Virus record (IMG/VR): IMGVR_UViG_3300009164_000100
Location: 1-54,293 of that record
Reading direction: 5' to 3' (one strand)
Source: a virus
Length of the DNA stretch: 54,293 bases
Positions 38,707 to 46,901 of the stretch are shown here, piece after piece. Under the pieces are notes generated by a model that had not been told where the DNA came from, did no database searches, and was given only the letters and a program-made list of their open reading frames with translations. The translations under genes were made by a program, and so were the position numbers. How positions within the stretch are numbered: the stretch's first letter is position 1; the number at the start of each line of letters is the position of its first letter.

Positions 38707-40737
38707 CTAACCCATAATGAACGGCAACGGCATACCCGACAAGTCCTGCGCAATTGATTGCATCGAGCCTTGCGGCACCATAATCTTATTGCTCACCCAA
38801 CTGTCGCTATCCCTTGTTTCGAGGTCGAGGTCGGGCATCACAACATTACTCAATCTTGCGCCTTTGACAAGGGCATAGACCATGCCTGCCACGGCATCGG
38901 CAACATCCTTGGTGCCTGCAACCGGGTGGTCTACCTTGCCGCGAACCTTGTCATACTCCAAGGTCCTCAACTCTGTGACGAACGGATCGTAGCGGTAGAA
39001 CTCAATCCGCCGCTCGTACAGCGCCGACTTCAACGCATCATAAGCGTCCATCGACCTATCCACCGACACCACTTCGGACTGAACCCCGTGCGCCTTCATC
39101 TGCTGAATCATCTCCGCAGATTGGTAACTGTCACAGGAGAACCCGGATAGGTGGAAGCCGTGTTCCATCAACTCGTAGACCATACGCCGAATGTCGGGCA
39201 GGAAGATCTGCTCGCCTTGCGGGGGGTTCACACGCAGCATCAAGTCGATAACAATGTATGGTGCAACATCGGTGTATTCTTCACCGTCAGGGCCGCGACG
39301 GACGACTTCCACCCACCGATCAATGTGGCCCATAGCAATCCCGGTGCTGTCTCCCGATAGCGAAGGGTCAATGTGAACATGGCGAGCCGTCTTGGGATTC
39401 CGAAGCGGTTGCCAAAAGACCTCTTTGTAGCCCCCCGATAGTTTCCGCTCACCCTTCCTACACAGCGCAGGCCAAACAAAGCCTGCACCACTACCGTAGT
39501 CGTATTCCATCGACTCAAACGGATGCTGCATTTCATTGTTCACGCATTCTTCAATCCGACCAATGCGGTTGATAAACGCCGAGATCGCGTGCGTACTGAT
39601 ACCCGCTATGTCGCGTATGCCGTTCTCCAAGTCGCGGTCAAAGTCGTCGTAGTATTCGATAGGCACCTCGATGATGCGGCACTCCTGCTCTTCCAACCAA
39701 CCACGGTCAATCCCGTCTGCCTCGGCCTTGTCCTTGATCACCCGGCTGTGAACCGCGCTGTTCCCAATCAGAACCCAAAACTTTGCGCCGTTGAAGTTCT
39801 GCTTCGGCTTCACGTCCCATGCTGCGTAGTCGCGCACGAACACGGACGGGTCACTTGCCGAATCACGAATCTTTCGGTTCGTGAAACTGTCAATCGTTGC
39901 AGCCGACGATGCCAAGATCATCAGCCCCGGCAAGTCTTGTGGTGCCTTTAGGAAACGGGATTTGATACGGCGAACGATAGATGCGTACATCTTCTCGGCC
40001 AAGTCGTACTGCGCAACTGTTGCCTTCTTGCCCCCGTTCTTACCGATAACCTGACCCTTCGACACCATGAAGTTCGCTTCGTCCATCGCCCCGCCAAGGA
40101 CATTCATGCCCAAGATACGCTCGGAGAAGCACGAACCGATGCTCAAGTTGATGTTGTTGGGAAAGAAGGTGTTGTCGGAGCGGAAGTCCGGCTTGAAGCA
40201 TTCCATAAAGTAGGGAGACAACTTGATCTTGTCGTCCACCGACGATTTCATAACCTGCCGTGATAGGTGCAGCGACTTGCTCATAAGCGCAATCACGATC
40301 TCCGAACCGAGCGACAACCCATAGGCAGACTGCGGAGCGCGGAGACAGGACAACTCGTAGAGCAATCGGCAGACAGCGAACGAGATAAAGGTCGTCTTGC
40401 CGTAACCAATGCTGCCCGTCATTACCACTTCCCGGATTGAAGGGGTCTCAAACATTTCGATCAAGTCCTCTTTGATGCGAGGATACAGCGTTTGGCTAGA
40501 CGCACCCATGTAGTAGGGGTCCTCCAAAAACTGACGCACCGAAACAGGCTTCCGCAGCCAACGATTGTCGTTCATGTAGTCAAACAGATCACCATCACCC
40601 TGCGTTGCACTGACGAGCATTGCCTTCACCAACTTGCGTTGGGCAGGGGTCAACTCGGACAACTGCTGCATAAGCAGCGCCCGGTCCTCGCCTTTGGTGC
40701 GCTCCGATCTGTGACGACCATCTGTGCTGAAAATCAT
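38707..40737 (-). CDS. Terminase large subunit
   Basis: A 676-aa packaging motor. The ATPase half has Walker A GSIGYGKTT (108-116) and a Walker B-like VLGGAMDEAN; the nuclease half has acidic motifs HIDPSLSGDSTG, FSCDSYQSAEM and KDVADAVAGM. It cuts concatemers and pumps DNA through the portal. ATG 40737 overlaps the upstream gene's stop by 4 nt. A copy of the dispersed palindrome lies at 38750-38761 near the 3' end, encoding QSIA. The protein lacks the DPPY-like or inteins sometimes seen; no insertion is evident. Confidence 0.95.
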   Translation of the reverse strand: MIFSTDGRHRSERTKGEDRALLMQQLSELTPAQRKLVKAMLVSATQGDGDLFDYMNDNRWLRKPVSVRQFLEDPYYMGASSQTLYPRIKEDLIEMFETPSIREVVMTGSIGYGKTTFISFAVCRLLYELSCLRAPQSAYGLSLGSEIVIALMSKSLHLSRQVMKSSVDDKIKLSPYFMECFKPDFRSDNTFFPNNINLSIGSCFSERILGMNVLGGAMDEANFMVSKGQVIGKNGGKKATVAQYDLAEKMYASIVRRIKSRFLKAPQDLPGLMILASSAATIDSFTNRKIRDSASDPSVFVRDYAAWDVKPKQNFNGAKFWVLIGNSAVHSRVIKDKAEADGIDRGWLEEQECRIIEVPIEYYDDFDRDLENGIRDIAGISTHAISAFINRIGRIEECVNNEMQHPFESMEYDYGSGAGFVWPALCRKGERKLSGGYKEVFWQPLRNPKTARHVHIDPSLSGDSTGIAMGHIDRWVEVVRRGPDGEEYTDVAPYIVIDLMLRVNPPQGEQIFLPDIRRMVYELMEHGFHLSGFSCDSYQSAEMIQQMKAHGVQSEVVSVDRSMDAYDALKSALYERRIEFYRYDPFVTELRTLEYDKVRGKVDHPVAGTKDVADAVAGMVYALVKGARLSNVVMPDLDLETRDSDSWVSNKIMVPQGSMQSIAQDLSGMPLPFIMG

Positions 40738-41441
40738 TCTTGCTCCGAGTTCTCGCTAGGCTCAATCTCAAAGTCCATGTCAAACACATCCCCGTCCAAC
40801 GCAGCGAGCGCACGGGCAACCGCCAATGCCTTGCCACGGCTCACGGGGTCATTCGCTGCCTGAACAATGTCCACATCATACTTCCCACTCACCGTAGCAC
40901 CCAACTCCGGACGTAGCATCATGGTGCCAAGATTGCGCCCGCCATCCATGCCCAAGTCCATCTTGATCTCATGCCGCCGCATCAACAGGCTAGATGCCTG
41001 CGCAATTTCCTGCGTCATGTTCTTGTTCAACACTCGGCTCGCCTTCTCAAACTGAACGCCGATCTCGATGCGCTCCCGCTGCAAGTGGTAAAGTTTCTGC
41101 AACTCCTCCAACTCGTCCACCTGCTTGTCGATCACCACCTTCGCGTCCCGGACCACCGAAGGGAGCAGCCGTTCCGCTACCTCCATAGGCTTCAAGTCCT
41201 CGCGGTAGCGGTACAGCGTGGTCACAAGGCTGTCGTGCGTCAGATCGTTGCATTCGCTACGCTCTTCCTGCAACCACTTCGCAATGTCCGGGAGAGAGTA
41301 GCCATGCTTCATGCGGCTATCCATCTCGGCCCGTGTCTGAACCGCTATGTCCATTATCCGCTTGTGCCGCTGCTGCACCTTTGGCCTATCTCGGCGGAAG
41401 TCACGCTTGTCGTCGTTACCCTTCTTCAGCATCTTCGTCAC
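40734..41441 (-). CDS. Putative small terminase subunit
   Basis: A 235-aa protein directly upstream of the large subunit, overlapping it by 4 nt. The N-terminus is basic with a possible HTH (HGYSLPDIAKWLQEER), followed by a long coiled coil (DKQVDELEELQKLYHLQRER) and an acidic end (FDMDFEIEPSENSEQE). This plan of DNA-binding head, oligomerising coil and acidic tail suits small terminases. The start is GTG 41441 or ATG 41432; neither has a good SD, and both lie within the end of the ParB-like gene. Confidence 0.5.
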   Translation of the reverse strand: MTKMLKKGNDDKRDFRRDRPKVQQRHKRIMDIAVQTRAEMDSRMKHGYSLPDIAKWLQEERSECNDLTHDSLVTTLYRYREDLKPMEVAERLLPSVVRDAKVVIDKQVDELEELQKLYHLQRERIEIGVQFEKASRVLNKNMTQEIAQASSLLMRRHEIKMDLGMDGGRNLGTMMLRPELGATVSGKYDVDIVQAANDPVSRGKALAVARALAALDGDVFDMDFEIEPSENSEQE

Positions 41442-42195
41442 CGTTCAAGTCCACAGCCGCTTCGTAGTTGTTCGCCAACGCCTCAAAGAAGTCGCCCGCA
41501 TCTAGCCCGCGCTTCCGAACCTCGTTCATCATCTTCTCGATAGCCTTGAAAGCCTTGCTGTTCACCTCAACATACAAGTTCTTCTTCCCGCCCCAATCGA
41601 AGTAGATGAAGTGCTGATTGAGCGTTGCACCATACTTCTGATGTATCTGATAGATTATCTCGGACAGGTTATCGAGGCTCTTGGCATCCTTCGCCTTCGC
41701 CTCCAACTCGTCCTCGGCTTCCGGGGGCAGCCCGGCATCTCGGATAGCCTTGCGTGCGTGGCCAATCATCTTCCGCAGCGCGTCCTTGTCGGCAAAGCCC
41801 ATAAGGTCGGCAACTGCGCTCGCCCCGTGCTTTGCAGCGACCTCCTGATACAGCGCGAGCATCTTCTCGCCGTTCATGCTGCCCTTGATCGCGTTGAGCC
41901 GAACCGTCTCCAACTTCTGACGCTCTTCGTCCTGCCACTTCGGGTCGGTCAACACGACACACGGAATGGTGCTGTAACCGATCATCTTGCAGGCCAAGTG
42001 CCGGTGGTGGCCTCCGATAATCCGATACCGACCGTCACCATTCGGAACCACCTGTACCGGGTCGATCATGCCCCCTTCCTCGATGTTCTGAACAAGCCGC
42101 TTGAACTCCTTGTCCTTCATCTTGTTCGGGTTCCAATCCGCCGCGTCCAACAGGTCGATCCCCAACTCCACATAGTCTCCCGCCAACGACGACAT
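41416..42195 (-). CDS. ParB/sulfiredoxin-domain protein
   Basis: A 259-aa protein; ATG 42195 has GGAGG 6 nt upstream. The N-terminal 110 residues are a ParB-like fold: LLDAADWNPNKMKDKEFKRL, NIEEGGMIDPVQVVPNGDG, YRIIGGHHRHLACKMIGY. GHHRHLA stands where GERR is typical, as in Srx-type phage relatives. The middle has a probable HTH (GASAVADLMGFADKDALRKM). ParB-fold proteins bind DNA sites and may hydrolyse CTP. It lies immediately upstream of the terminase genes, so roles in packaging or DNA marking are possible. A dispersed palindrome lies just before its RBS. Confidence 0.82.
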   Translation of the reverse strand: MSSLAGDYVELGIDLLDAADWNPNKMKDKEFKRLVQNIEEGGMIDPVQVVPNGDGRYRIIGGHHRHLACKMIGYSTIPCVVLTDPKWQDEERQKLETVRLNAIKGSMNGEKMLALYQEVAAKHGASAVADLMGFADKDALRKMIGHARKAIRDAGLPPEAEDELEAKAKDAKSLDNLSEIIYQIHQKYGATLNQHFIYFDWGGKKNLYVEVNSKAFKAIEKMMNEVRKRGLDAGDFFEALANNYEAAVDLNGDEDAEEG

Positions 42196-42331
42196 TCTCA
42201 TCCTCCGCGCAATCGATTGCACTCTCGCCACCACAACATGGTGCTATGTTAGTCTTACAGCGAACGCATTGCGTGTGTCCATGCACAAAGACTACTGTGC
42301 CAACATTCCCGCACCATTCGCAACGCCGCAT
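42035..42331 (-). CDS. Small zinc-ribbon protein (3' end uncertain)
   Basis: ATG 42331 has GGAGG 4 nt upstream. The first 35 residues, MRRCEWCGNVGTVVFVHGH then TQCVRCKTNIAPCCGGE, form a CxxC...CxxC zinc ribbon seen in many small phage proteins. The reading frame continues to 42035 (98 aa), overlapping the ParB-like gene by about 160 nt. The later part (GVGDRPVGRGG...) looks like out-of-frame coding, so only the N-terminal part is convincing. Its SD directly follows the T-run of the terminator at 42341-42388. Confidence 0.6.
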   Translation of the reverse strand: MRRCEWCGNVGTVVFVHGHTQCVRCKTNIAPCCGGESAIDCAEDENVVVGGRLCGVGDRPVGRGGLEPEQDEGQGVQAACSEHRGRGHDRPGTGGSEW

Positions 42332-42340
42332 CGAGCCTCC

Positions 42341-42388
42341 AAAAACGAAACGCCCCCGCGAGACTGTGGCTAGGTCAAGCGGGAGCGT
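42341..42388 (-). terminator. Intrinsic terminator between replication and packaging genes
   Basis: A 10-bp stem ACGCTCCCGC/GCGGGGGCGT (one G-U pair; + strand 42379-42388 and 42350-42359) is followed by TTCGTTTTT on the minus strand. It lies 18 nt after the stop at 42406. Confidence 0.8.
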
Positions 42389-42405
42389 CAAGCGGCAGAA
42401 ACGGA

Positions 42406-43149
42406 TTACTCCGCGTCTCCCGCAATCTCGTCAAGCAGGTCGGCACCGAACACAACCGCATCTGCCTCTTTGTCGTAGGCCACAAGACGCAGCCCGGACG
42501 ACTTCTCAAGCCGCCGCAGCACGCCGAACAGGTCGTCGTCAGCAGCATTCGTGGCGAGGAAATCGGAACAGATAAGGTCGAGCGCGTGACCCTCCTTATC
42601 CGTGTTCGCAAGCGACTTCGCCTTCGCAAGCGCAGCCTCGACATTCGTTGCCTGCTCAGGGAACAGCGCAAACGCCTTCTTGCCCGGCTTTTCGGGAGCC
42701 GTAGGACGGTCGGCCTTCCCGTCAATCGGTGTCTCGTCGCCACCCTTGCCGCCCTTCAACTCCGCGACCATCTCGGCGTAGGTCAGCCCCTCAAGGCGGG
42801 CCTTCCAATCGGCAGCGTTGTCGTCGGTCACAATACCGATCAACTCCTTGGCCTTCGTCCAACCAAGCCCCTGCACCCAAGCCTTCACTTCGGGCTTCAT
42901 CTTGCCGAACCAATCTTGGATTGAAACCAAGTATTGCGCCTTCCGCAGCGCAAACTGCAACTCCGATTCGACATACTCCTTCCAAGAGGAATAGCCCCAC
43001 GGAATGTAGTAAGAACCCTGATAGACCTCGTTCAAGGTCTTGGAAAGTTCCCAATAGGATTCTTCAACCTTGTTGCGAAGGTCGAGGACCTTCTGCCGGG
43101 CTTCGGAATGCTCCTTGCCGCCCTGCATCACTACCAAACTATCACTCAT
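42406..43149 (-). CDS. Hypothetical protein of the recombination block
   Basis: A 247-aa protein; ATG 43149 has GGAGG 7 nt upstream. The N-terminal 100 residues (LRNKVEESYWELSKTLNEVY... GYSSWKEYVESELQFALRKA) follow a pattern of phage proteins with a wing-like SWxEYVExEL motif; the C-terminal 80 residues form an alpha/beta unit ending DAVVFGADLLDEIAGDAE. A Lys/Pro linker lies between. The function is unknown. It is last gene before the terminator, overlapping the RuvC-like gene stop by 4 nt. Confidence 0.65.
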   Translation of the reverse strand: MSDSLVVMQGGKEHSEARQKVLDLRNKVEESYWELSKTLNEVYQGSYYIPWGYSSWKEYVESELQFALRKAQYLVSIQDWFGKMKPEVKAWVQGLGWTKAKELIGIVTDDNAADWKARLEGLTYAEMVAELKGGKGGDETPIDGKADRPTAPEKPGKKAFALFPEQATNVEAALAKAKSLANTDKEGHALDLICSDFLATNAADDDLFGVLRRLEKSSGLRLVAYDKEADAVVFGADLLDEIAGDAE

Positions 43150-43664
43150 TCCACTTCCTCCAATGTTGCCCGCCGCAACCATTCTGCGACGAGATAAGCG
43201 TCTGCTTCGTCGTTGTTTCTAACCGTCAAACCCGCATCTGTCAAGACCCGTTGAGCGTGTTCGTAGGACTGTTGCTTTGTCGCGTTGCCCTTGCCGAGCA
43301 GCATCTTCCGGTAGGACGAAGGCGAAACCACCTTTGGGTACAGGTGCAAAGACAAGTGCAACTGCATCTTCACGCAGCCATGCAACTCCCCTAAGTCGTT
43401 CTGCGCTCCCTTTGCACCAAAGGCGTAGTTCTCAATCGCTACCTTCGCTTCGCCACCCTTGTCGAACGCCTCGGCATGGTAGACCCGGACCTCCTGAACA
43501 ATCCGCTGCGTCAGGCCCACCAACCGCTCCACCTTCTGCTTCATCGTTGCACCACGCTCAAGTGATGCGCCGAACGAGCAGACCTTGACGATAGTGCCGT
43601 CTCCACGGACTACCGCCAACCCGGTGTTGCGGAGCGATAGGTCTAGGCCGATGGCGTAAAGCAC
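43146..43664 (-). CDS. RuvC-like Holliday junction resolvase
   Basis: A 172-aa protein; GTG 43664 gives a start at the conserved VLYAIGLDLSLRNTGLAVV strand, whereas an in-frame ATG 17 codons earlier reads through the neighbour's coding region. Acidic residues are in place: D8 in GLDLS, E in VAIENYAFG and the C-terminal NNDEADAYLVAEW. It should cleave four-way junctions before packaging. The sequence overlaps the Cas4-like gene by 22 nt. Confidence 0.85.
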   Translation of the reverse strand: MLYAIGLDLSLRNTGLAVVRGDGTIVKVCSFGASLERGATMKQKVERLVGLTQRIVQEVRVYHAEAFDKGGEAKVAIENYAFGAKGAQNDLGELHGCVKMQLHLSLHLYPKVVSPSSYRKMLLGKGNATKQQSYEHAQRVLTDAGLTVRNNDEADAYLVAEWLRRATLEEVE

Positions 43665-44527
43665 GCGACCTTCGCGGGGCAATACTTGGCCCGTTCGCTG
43701 CCCTTGCCACGGCACTCGGTCAGTCGGGCAGGCTTGTGGCCTTCGTCCAACGCCTTCACCGTCTCAAGCAAGGTTGCTTTGATGCTCTCGATAATAGCCT
43801 CGTCGCGCAAGATCTCATGCTCGCAAAGCATCTCGTCAAACCGCCCGAAACGCTTGCAAAAGTAGACGATCCGCGCCCGCTTCAGCCCGCTAAACCACAG
43901 ATACGCCTGCGCTTGCAGCACGTGTTCTGCCTTTGGCGAGCCGCCATTGTCGGGGTCTACACGCGCAAAGCCCGTTTCGTTGATAGTCTTCAACTCAAAG
44001 ATTTCGGGGTCCTCGCCCGGCCACACTAGCACACCGTCACAGTGGCCCGTGATACGGAACGCTTCGTTGCGGAACGACAACTCCACATACTCGTAGTCGT
44101 CGCTGTCACCGCTAGGCATAGGAGCCCAACTGTGCGCCAAGCATTCGCCGTTGTGACCGAACGGTAGGCTATCGCCCTTCGACACATAGCCCGTTGCACG
44201 ATTGCGCCACCACCCTTGGAACACGCCCGCAGGAAGGCTTCGCAGGAACTCTTCTTGAAACTGCCTGTGCATGGCCGTGCCAATGCCGAAAGTCCAACCC
44301 AAGTCTGCGTCAACTTCAAGGTCTAGGCTAAACGCATTCTGCATTGCGAGCGCGTACATACGGGGGCAAAGCCTCGGCAAGCCCGATGCACGCATCCAAT
44401 CGCCCGGCTTCGGAGGGGCAGGATTCGCAGCCCGTTCTAGGCCAACCCGCAACGCATCCCGTAACTTCTTCGACCCCGCATGAACGACACGCGGTTTATT
44501 CTGTTCAGCGATTATCCGACCCAACAT
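43643..44527 (-). CDS. Cas4/RecB-like PD-(D/E)XK exonuclease with Fe-S cysteines
   Basis: A 294-aa protein; ATG 44527 has GGAGG 6 nt upstream. Core motifs: ITGHCDGVLVWPGEDPEIFE then LKTIN (catalytic D and ExK), and a QAQAYLW helix. An N-terminal cysteine in SGLPRLCPRMYALA and three C-terminal cysteines (LTEC, KYCPAKVACF) match the 4Fe-4S cluster of Cas4/AddB-type nucleases. No CRISPR array or other cas gene is present, so it probably acts in phage recombination or end processing. Confidence 0.85.
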   Translation of the reverse strand: MLGRIIAEQNKPRVVHAGSKKLRDALRVGLERAANPAPPKPGDWMRASGLPRLCPRMYALAMQNAFSLDLEVDADLGWTFGIGTAMHRQFQEEFLRSLPAGVFQGWWRNRATGYVSKGDSLPFGHNGECLAHSWAPMPSGDSDDYEYVELSFRNEAFRITGHCDGVLVWPGEDPEIFELKTINETGFARVDPDNGGSPKAEHVLQAQAYLWFSGLKRARIVYFCKRFGRFDEMLCEHEILRDEAIIESIKATLLETVKALDEGHKPARLTECRGKGSERAKYCPAKVACFTPSA

Positions 44528-44885
44528 TATCAACCTCCACTTTTGGCTGTTCCGTCAACATCCGTTCAACATCGAACCCGATACGAACAATAGACGCATC
44601 AGCCGAACCCGCACCGTAAAGGCTCGTTTGGTTGATCGTCCAAGCGGGCAGGCCGCTAAACCCTTCGCCCTTGGCCAAGTCCTCCGTGACCTCACCCGCA
44701 GTCATAGCCCTGATAGTCTTGACTGTCAACAAGGCATACGGGCGCGTGTTCTCGCCCTCCCGCACGCGAGCAACAATGGTGCTGCCAATCTCATACGGGC
44801 AGTTCGCCATGCGCCGGGACAATGCCTTGCAACGCTTCCGCAACAACCCATACGCTTCTGTATCTGTCAATGTAATCGCCAACAT
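44505..44885 (-). CDS. ASCH/PUA-like domain protein
   Basis: A 126-aa protein; ATG 44885 has GGAGGAGAGG upstream. The middle (IGSTIVARVREGENTRPYAL then LTVKTIRAMTAGEVTEDLAKGEGF) recalls ASCH domains: strands followed by a turn and a conserved EGF. ASCH proteins bind RNA or modified nucleosides. It has its own promoter (44960-44987) with an inverted repeat over the -10. It overlaps the nuclease gene by 23 nt. Confidence 0.65.
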   Translation of the reverse strand: MLAITLTDTEAYGLLRKRCKALSRRMANCPYEIGSTIVARVREGENTRPYALLTVKTIRAMTAGEVTEDLAKGEGFSGLPAWTINQTSLYGAGSADASIVRIGFDVERMLTEQPKVEVDNVGSDNR

Positions 44886-44959
44886 CGGAACCTCTCCTCC
44901 TAAAAGCCACACCGTCAAACGGCGCAGAAACAACTGCCACATCAATCTGTATGCACCAT

Positions 44960-44987
44960 ACAGTAACCTATTCATCGTCTTTGTCAA
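44960..44987 (-). promoter_or_regulatory. Sigma70-like promoter with inverted repeat at the -10
   Basis: TTGACA (44987-44982), 16-bp spacer, TACTGT (44965-44960). A perfect repeat TGTATG-3-CATACA (44948-44962) overlaps the -10 and may be an operator or a leader hairpin for the ASCH-like gene. Confidence 0.65.
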
Positions 44988-45348
44988 ACAAACGCTTGAA
45001 CACGCTCATAGGAATAGCCACCCAATGAGCCTCCAAAACAGGATCCTCGTGGCCTTTGATCTCTATCGCAAGCGCAGGTTCCTTCCCGGCTGCCATTGCT
45101 TCCTTGGTGATCTTTGCAAGCCATTCACCCTTCACCGATAGCGAAGCGTGGATCGTTTGCTTGCACTCGATCAAGAACCGATCAAGGTCGTGGGCGTTGT
45201 TGGTGCGCTGTATCACATCCCCCTTCGCGTAGATGCTACTCCCGCTGCCGGGCTGCACTCTCCCTGCCACCGACTGACCCACGCGCATTTCTTGCTCGTT
45301 GGGCGACCTTGTGTGCTGACTGAAAACCCTCGGTTGGAACCTTGCCAC
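44968..45348 (-). CDS. PD-(D/E)XK-type nuclease (Holliday-junction-resolvase-like)
   Basis: A 126-aa protein. GTG 45348 has GGAGG 7 nt upstream; a later ATG (45288) would avoid the overlap with the upstream gene but lacks an SD. Motifs: AKGDVIQRTNNAHDLDRFLIE then CKQTIHASLSVKGEWLAKIT, giving a D, a glutamate and ExK, then KEAMAAGKEPALAIEI. This matches small phage nucleases of the PDDEXK class that cut branched DNA. It is one of four nuclease genes in the block. Confidence 0.75.
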   Translation of the reverse strand: MARFQPRVFSQHTRSPNEQEMRVGQSVAGRVQPGSGSSIYAKGDVIQRTNNAHDLDRFLIECKQTIHASLSVKGEWLAKITKEAMAAGKEPALAIEIKGHEDPVLEAHWVAIPMSVFKRLFDKDDE

Positions 45349-45622
45349 GCAACAACCTCCACTCTTCCACTGTGAACTTCAACAACTCAACCTTGTCGCC
45401 ACGCACCACATACACTTCTCGCGTCTCGCAGTACCGGCACTTATCGACTACATCACCGAACGCCGAAATGCCTTCCAACTCGTAGCAGGAAGCCTTGCCC
45501 TTCGCCGCGCAATGTGGGCAGCATGGGTCGTCCTTCTTGCGAACGAACACAAACACCGTTGCCACGGTCACTACCGCGCAAACTGCCACCGCTAGCGCGT
45601 CTGCGAGCGATACCAAACTCAT
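45236..45622 (-). CDS. Membrane-anchored zinc-ribbon protein
   Basis: A 128-aa protein; ATG 45622 overlaps the RecA stop (ATGA). A transmembrane segment ADALAVAVCAVVTVATVFVF comes first, then a basic stretch RKKDD, then CCPHCAAKGKASCYELEG and DKCRYCETRE, a likely zinc site. The C-terminal 30 residues (AQRARNARGSVGGRE...) overlap the nuclease start by 113 nt, so the true end or the nuclease start may differ. The function is unknown. Confidence 0.6.
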   Translation of the reverse strand: MSLVSLADALAVAVCAVVTVATVFVFVRKKDDPCCPHCAAKGKASCYELEGISAFGDVVDKCRYCETREVYVVRGDKVELLKFTVEEWRLLRGKVPTEGFQSAHKVAQRARNARGSVGGRESAARQRE

Positions 45623-46833
45623 GCAATCATCTTCTTGCGAAGGAACGCCGTCAATCTAGCCCACTCCCTAGGCTCTTGCATAGCCTCAATCGCTGACTTC
45701 TTGCTCGTAAAAGTCTGCATCCCAAGCGTCCACTTGGCACCATCCTTTGCCAACTCCCCGTAACGCTCGCACAGGCTCACATACAAGTTCAACTGATCCA
45801 CCCGGCCGCTGTCCAACTCCATCGAGTAACTGCCCTTTCCCTTCGGTGGTGCAGTCTTGTTCTTCTCAATGCTAAAGTTGATCCGAACCGACTTCGCTAC
45901 CTGCAAGTCCTTATCGTCGCCGCCGATAGCCTCGACCTCTTGAATGTCGTAGCCGTTCGACCACAACTTGATCTCACACGACGACACAAACCCCTGACCC
46001 ATGCCACCCGGCATCGTCTCGGGATTGCCAAACATAACACCAATCTTCATCCTCAACTGATTGATCCACAACTGCGTAGGAACCCGCCCAAAGTCGCGCC
46101 CCACCGAGTTCACGCTGCTCTGCGTCTTACGGCAAAACTTGTTGAGCAACCTCGCTTGCAAGCCCTGTTGCCACTTCTCCACGCTTTCCTCGACTTCCTT
46201 GCTCGGTGTCATCGCCGCAAGACTGTCCAAGATAAACAAGTCTACTGCACCTGTACGCATCAGGCTGTCGTAGATGTCGATCCCTTCCTCAGCCGTGTCC
46301 GGGCGAACATAGACAATCAGCCTATCGTCCAACCCCAACTGCGCCGCCCAACGCTTGTCATACGCGCCCTCGTAGTCGAACAACGCTACGCGGTACTCTT
46401 CGTAACTGTTCTCCGCATAGCCGCGACACCGAGCCGCATACTCGTCCTTCTTCTCCTCCGGATACTGACGCGGAACGAACAGGCCCTTCTGATAACAGTC
46501 ACAATGCCCCTCTTGGTGCCATGTGACCTCTCCCGTAGTCTCGTTCTCTTCCTCGACTACCGTAGTCTCTACCTTCCGCAGACAATGCGCACACAACCGC
46601 TGCGCGTTGCCTGCCGTCCGATACGCAGTCGTCGTCTTGCCGCTGCTCTTGTCCCCGTAGAAGATCGTTGTCCGACCAACCGGGATGCCTCCGCCAAGCG
46701 AAATGTCCAACGACAAACTGCCCGTTTCCAAGCGCGGAATGTCCATGTGACGAACGCCCACGGCCATCGTTCCCGCACCATGCTGCTTGTCCACCGCAGC
46801 AGACAACTTCTTCAACGCATCTAACCTGCTCAT
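45619..46833 (-). CDS. RecA-like recombinase with zinc-type insertion
   Basis: A 404-aa protein; ATG 46833 has GGTGGAAG upstream. The ATPase core has Walker A GDKSSGKTT (60-68) and Walker B DLFILDSLAA (198-207), plus PTQLWINQLRMKIG. Right after the Walker A helix, residues 79-147 are an insertion with CAHC (81-84) and HCDC (110-113), a probable zinc site not in E. coli RecA or T4 UvsX. It should catalyse strand exchange in recombination-dependent replication. It is followed by the membrane zinc protein and nucleases in one operon. Confidence 0.9.
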   Translation of the reverse strand: MSRLDALKKLSAAVDKQHGAGTMAVGVRHMDIPRLETGSLSLDISLGGGIPVGRTTIFYGDKSSGKTTTAYRTAGNAQRLCAHCLRKVETTVVEEENETTGEVTWHQEGHCDCYQKGLFVPRQYPEEKKDEYAARCRGYAENSYEEYRVALFDYEGAYDKRWAAQLGLDDRLIVYVRPDTAEEGIDIYDSLMRTGAVDLFILDSLAAMTPSKEVEESVEKWQQGLQARLLNKFCRKTQSSVNSVGRDFGRVPTQLWINQLRMKIGVMFGNPETMPGGMGQGFVSSCEIKLWSNGYDIQEVEAIGGDDKDLQVAKSVRINFSIEKNKTAPPKGKGSYSMELDSGRVDQLNLYVSLCERYGELAKDGAKWTLGMQTFTSKKSAIEAMQEPREWARLTAFLRKKMIA

Positions 46834-46901
46834 TGCTTCCACCCTTGAAAGAACAAGCGGCAAGCAAGGCAACCCGCCCGGCTCACCGCTCTGTAACGCC
46901 C

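Noticed and set aside
9913-38761. Recurring QPIA/QSIA peptides in unrelated proteins, suggesting a shared protein motif
   Set aside because: They are explained by the dispersed DNA palindrome read in one frame, not by protein homology.
43643-44527. Cas4-like gene as a sign of CRISPR
   Set aside because: No CRISPR repeat array and no cas1 or cas2 gene is present; stand-alone Cas4-like nucleases are common in phages.
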